Below are positions 5,583 to 7,067 of a stretch of DNA of 7,067 nucleotides, piece after piece (within the stretch, counting starts at the first letter, position 1; every line of letters begins with the position of its first letter). A model generated the notes under the pieces. It did no database searches. It was given only the letters and a program-made list of their open reading frames with translations, and was not told the DNA's origin. The DNA comes from an uncultured Oscillospiraceae bacterium (GTDB taxonomy: Bacteria > Bacillota > Clostridia > Oscillospirales > Oscillospiraceae): positions 1 through 7,067 of the forward strand of contig CAKTED010000078.1 in the NCBI GenBank assembly GCA_934546725.1, given 5' to 3'. The translations under genes and the position numbers were made by a program.

Positions 5583-6646
5583 AATATCATAAGCTCCTTC
5601 GGTGCTCTCGTAATGTCCTCGCAGCCGCCGTCGCGCAGGACGATAACGTCCTCTATGCGCACGCCGAAGCGGCCCGGCAGGTATATCCCCGGCTCTGCGG
5701 AAACGACCGCGCCCGCCGGAAGCGGCTCGTTATTCGTCGGCGAGGCGTTCGGGGCCTCGTGAATATCCAGGCCGAGACTGTGGCCGAAGCTGTGACCGAA
5801 ATATTCACCGTAGCCCGCCTGCGCGATAACGCTTCGCGCGGCTCCGTCAAGCTCGCGGCCGCTTATACCTGCCCGCGCCGCCTCGATCCCCGCAAGCTGC
5901 GCACGCAGAACGGTGTCATACACCTTCTTCATCTCGTCGCTGGCGCTGCCTACGGCAACGGTACGCGTCATATCGGAGCAGTAGCCGCCGTAGATGCAGC
6001 CAAAGTCCATCGTTACAAAGTCGCCCGCCGCGACCCTCACGTCACCCGGAACGCCGTGCGGCATGCTGGTCTTTTCGCCGGTTATGACAATGGGGTCGAA
6101 GGAGTTGTTATCCGCACCAAGCCTTCTCATGCGGTACGTCAGCTCGGCAGCGATGTCGCGCTCTGTAACGCCCGGCTTTATCATCGGCAGCACCTGCTCG
6201 AGCGCCTTTTCCGCAATGCGCTGCGCGGCGACAAGCAGCTCTACCTCCTCCGGCTCCTTTACGGCGCGGAGCGAATCAAGAATACCCTGCGAGGGAACAA
6301 GCTTCGCCGTCAGCTTTTCGCTGTATTCAAGGTATTCCGCATAGCTCATCGCGTTCTGCTCAATGCCGAGCGTTTTAATTCCCTTTTCTGTAAGAACGCG
6401 GTTTATCTTCACGCTGTACGGCTCGGCGGCGGTGGTCATTTCCACATGTGCGCCGGATATACTTTTCTCAGCCGCCTCAATGTATCGGGAATCCACAAAG
6501 AAATACGCGTCCTGCTGCGTTATGAGTGCCGCGCCCGCCGTGGACGGAAAGCCCATGGCATAGCGGCGGTTTGAAAAGCTGAGGATAAGAATGGCCTCAG
6601 TATTCTCCCTGCGCAGTGCGGCTCTGATCTTTTCAATATTGTTCAT
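5579..6646 (-). CDS. M24-family Xaa-Pro-type aminopeptidase
   Basis: A 355-residue metallopeptidase of the M24B group (Xaa-Pro aminopeptidase/dipeptidase, YqhT/PepQ-like), which releases N-terminal residues before proline in cytoplasmic peptide turnover. The N-terminal creatinase-type domain covers about residues 1-125 and the pita-bread catalytic domain about 130-355. All five expected metal ligands are visible: D214 (TMDFG), D225 (CSDMTRT), H289 (FGHSLGLDIHE), E318 (SAEPG) and E332 (VRIED). H197 (MPHG) and H296 (IHE) are further active-site histidines. Length matches the family. The ATG at 6646 has AAGGAG (6658-6663) eleven bases upstream and overlaps the yqeG stop by 4 nt. An upstream in-frame start near 6835 would add 63 residues, mostly antisense to conserved yqeG sequence, and is rejected. 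Whether it cleaves dipeptides or longer peptides cannot be decided here. Confidence 0.95.
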   Translation of the reverse strand: MNNIEKIRAALRRENTEAILILSFSNRRYAMGFPSTAGAALITQQDAYFFVDSRYIEAAEKSISGAHVEMTTAAEPYSVKINRVLTEKGIKTLGIEQNAMSYAEYLEYSEKLTAKLVPSQGILDSLRAVKEPEEVELLVAAQRIAEKALEQVLPMIKPGVTERDIAAELTYRMRRLGADNNSFDPIVITGEKTSMPHGVPGDVRVAAGDFVTMDFGCIYGGYCSDMTRTVAVGSASDEMKKVYDTVLRAQLAGIEAARAGISGRELDGAARSVIAQAGYGEYFGHSFGHSLGLDIHEAPNASPTNNEPLPAGAVVSAEPGIYLPGRFGVRIEDVIVLRDGGCEDITRAPKELMIL

Positions 6647-7067
6647 TTGCTGCTTTTCTCCTTTCTTCGGCACAGGCGGAACGGTATCTCCACCCCGTAG
6701 CGAAGGATATAAAACGGATTTTTCAGCTCCATGGGCTTCACGACTATCGAGCACAGCCCCGCAAGATTCGCGCCCAAAACGTCCGTAAAAAGCTGATCCC
6801 CCGCGAGCGCCGCCTGCGACGGCAGTCTTGAGCACTGCCGCAGCGCCTCATTGATGCCCCGCGAGCGCGGCTTTTTTGCGGCATTTACATACGGGACCTG
6901 CCATTTGGCCGCAAAATTTTTCGCTCTGTCCGTTTTCGTATTTGAAACGATGAAGAGCGTTATCCCGCCCCTGAGCATATCCTCGCGCCATCGGAACAGC
7001 CGGTCCGTCGGTCCGCTGCCAGAATACGGCGCAAGCGTATTATCAAGGTCGAGCATGAGAAGGCTTA
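6643..7067 (-). CDS. yqeG: YqeG-family HAD-IIIA phosphatase (5' end outside window)
   Basis: The C-terminal 140 residues of a HAD-superfamily phosphatase; the start lies beyond the window, probably about 25-35 residues upstream judging from family length. Visible HAD motifs, in order: motif I LMLDLDNTLAPY with the nucleophile and acid/base aspartates; motif II FIVSNT; motif III lysine in NAAKKP; and the metal-binding segment GDQLFTDVLGAN. The short linker between motifs I and II fits the capless IIIA subclass. YqeG-type proteins are widespread in Firmicutes, and some relatives act on phosphatidylglycerophosphate, so a lipid-phosphate role is possible but unproven. The gene ends in an ATGA overlap with the peptidase start. 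The operon promoter must lie upstream, outside this window. Its association with an M24 peptidase gene is a familiar clostridial arrangement. Confidence 0.92.
   Translation of the reverse strand, partial: SLLMLDLDNTLAPYSGSGPTDRLFRWREDMLRGGITLFIVSNTKTDRAKNFAAKWQVPYVNAAKKPRSRGINEALRQCSRLPSQAALAGDQLFTDVLGANLAGLCSIVVKPMELKNPFYILRYGVEIPFRLCRRKEKSSK

Noticed and set aside
5759..6574. A 271-residue open frame on the plus strand
   Set aside because: It is antisense to the M24 peptidase, which shows all five metal ligands. No protein family is recognisable.

Overview
The window looks like a chromosomal segment of a fairly GC-rich member of the Clostridia, perhaps Oscillospirales/Ruminococcaceae-like. 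This placement is an inference from several features: strong AAGGAG-type ribosome binding sites, sigma-A-type promoters, an LtaS-type lipoteichoic acid synthase (a monoderm Gram-positive trait), a YqeG-family HAD phosphatase, and dense, overlapping housekeeping genes. No mobile element, CRISPR array, tRNA or rRNA is visible.

Layout. (1) Positions 1-1511, minus strand: the N-terminal 503 residues of a five-TM LTA synthase-type sulfatase whose C-terminus lies outside the window. (2) Positions 1512-1669: a 158-bp divergent intergenic region with one good sigma-A-type promoter facing each way. (3) Positions 1670-4019, plus strand: a three-gene operon encoding an adenylate-forming acyl-CoA ligase-like enzyme (527 aa), a 76-aa acidic protein of unknown function, and a GNAT acetyltransferase (169 aa). 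It closes with a strong intrinsic terminator at 4039-4088. (4) Positions about 4089-4308: non-coding DNA containing a palindrome-rich element (4121-4240) that resembles a dispersed intergenic repeat. (5) Positions 4309-7067, minus strand: a tightly coupled operon in transcription order yqeG (5' end outside the window), M24 Xaa-Pro-type peptidase, second GNAT acetyltransferase, SseB-family protein. Its successive stop/start overlaps are ATGA, ATGA and TGATG.

How the genes fit together. The minus-strand operon is probably one co-translated housekeeping unit, but its members have no obvious shared pathway. The plus-strand operon joins an acyl-activating enzyme, a small acidic protein and an N-acyltransferase. 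An activation-and-transfer module is conceivable, but nothing in the sequence proves it. I see no convincing new defence or mobile system. The most interesting items are the ligase/small-protein/GNAT cassette, the ligase's non-canonical P-loop, and the structured intergenic element. Two start codons are also better placed at 1670 and 5043 than at longer in-frame alternatives.
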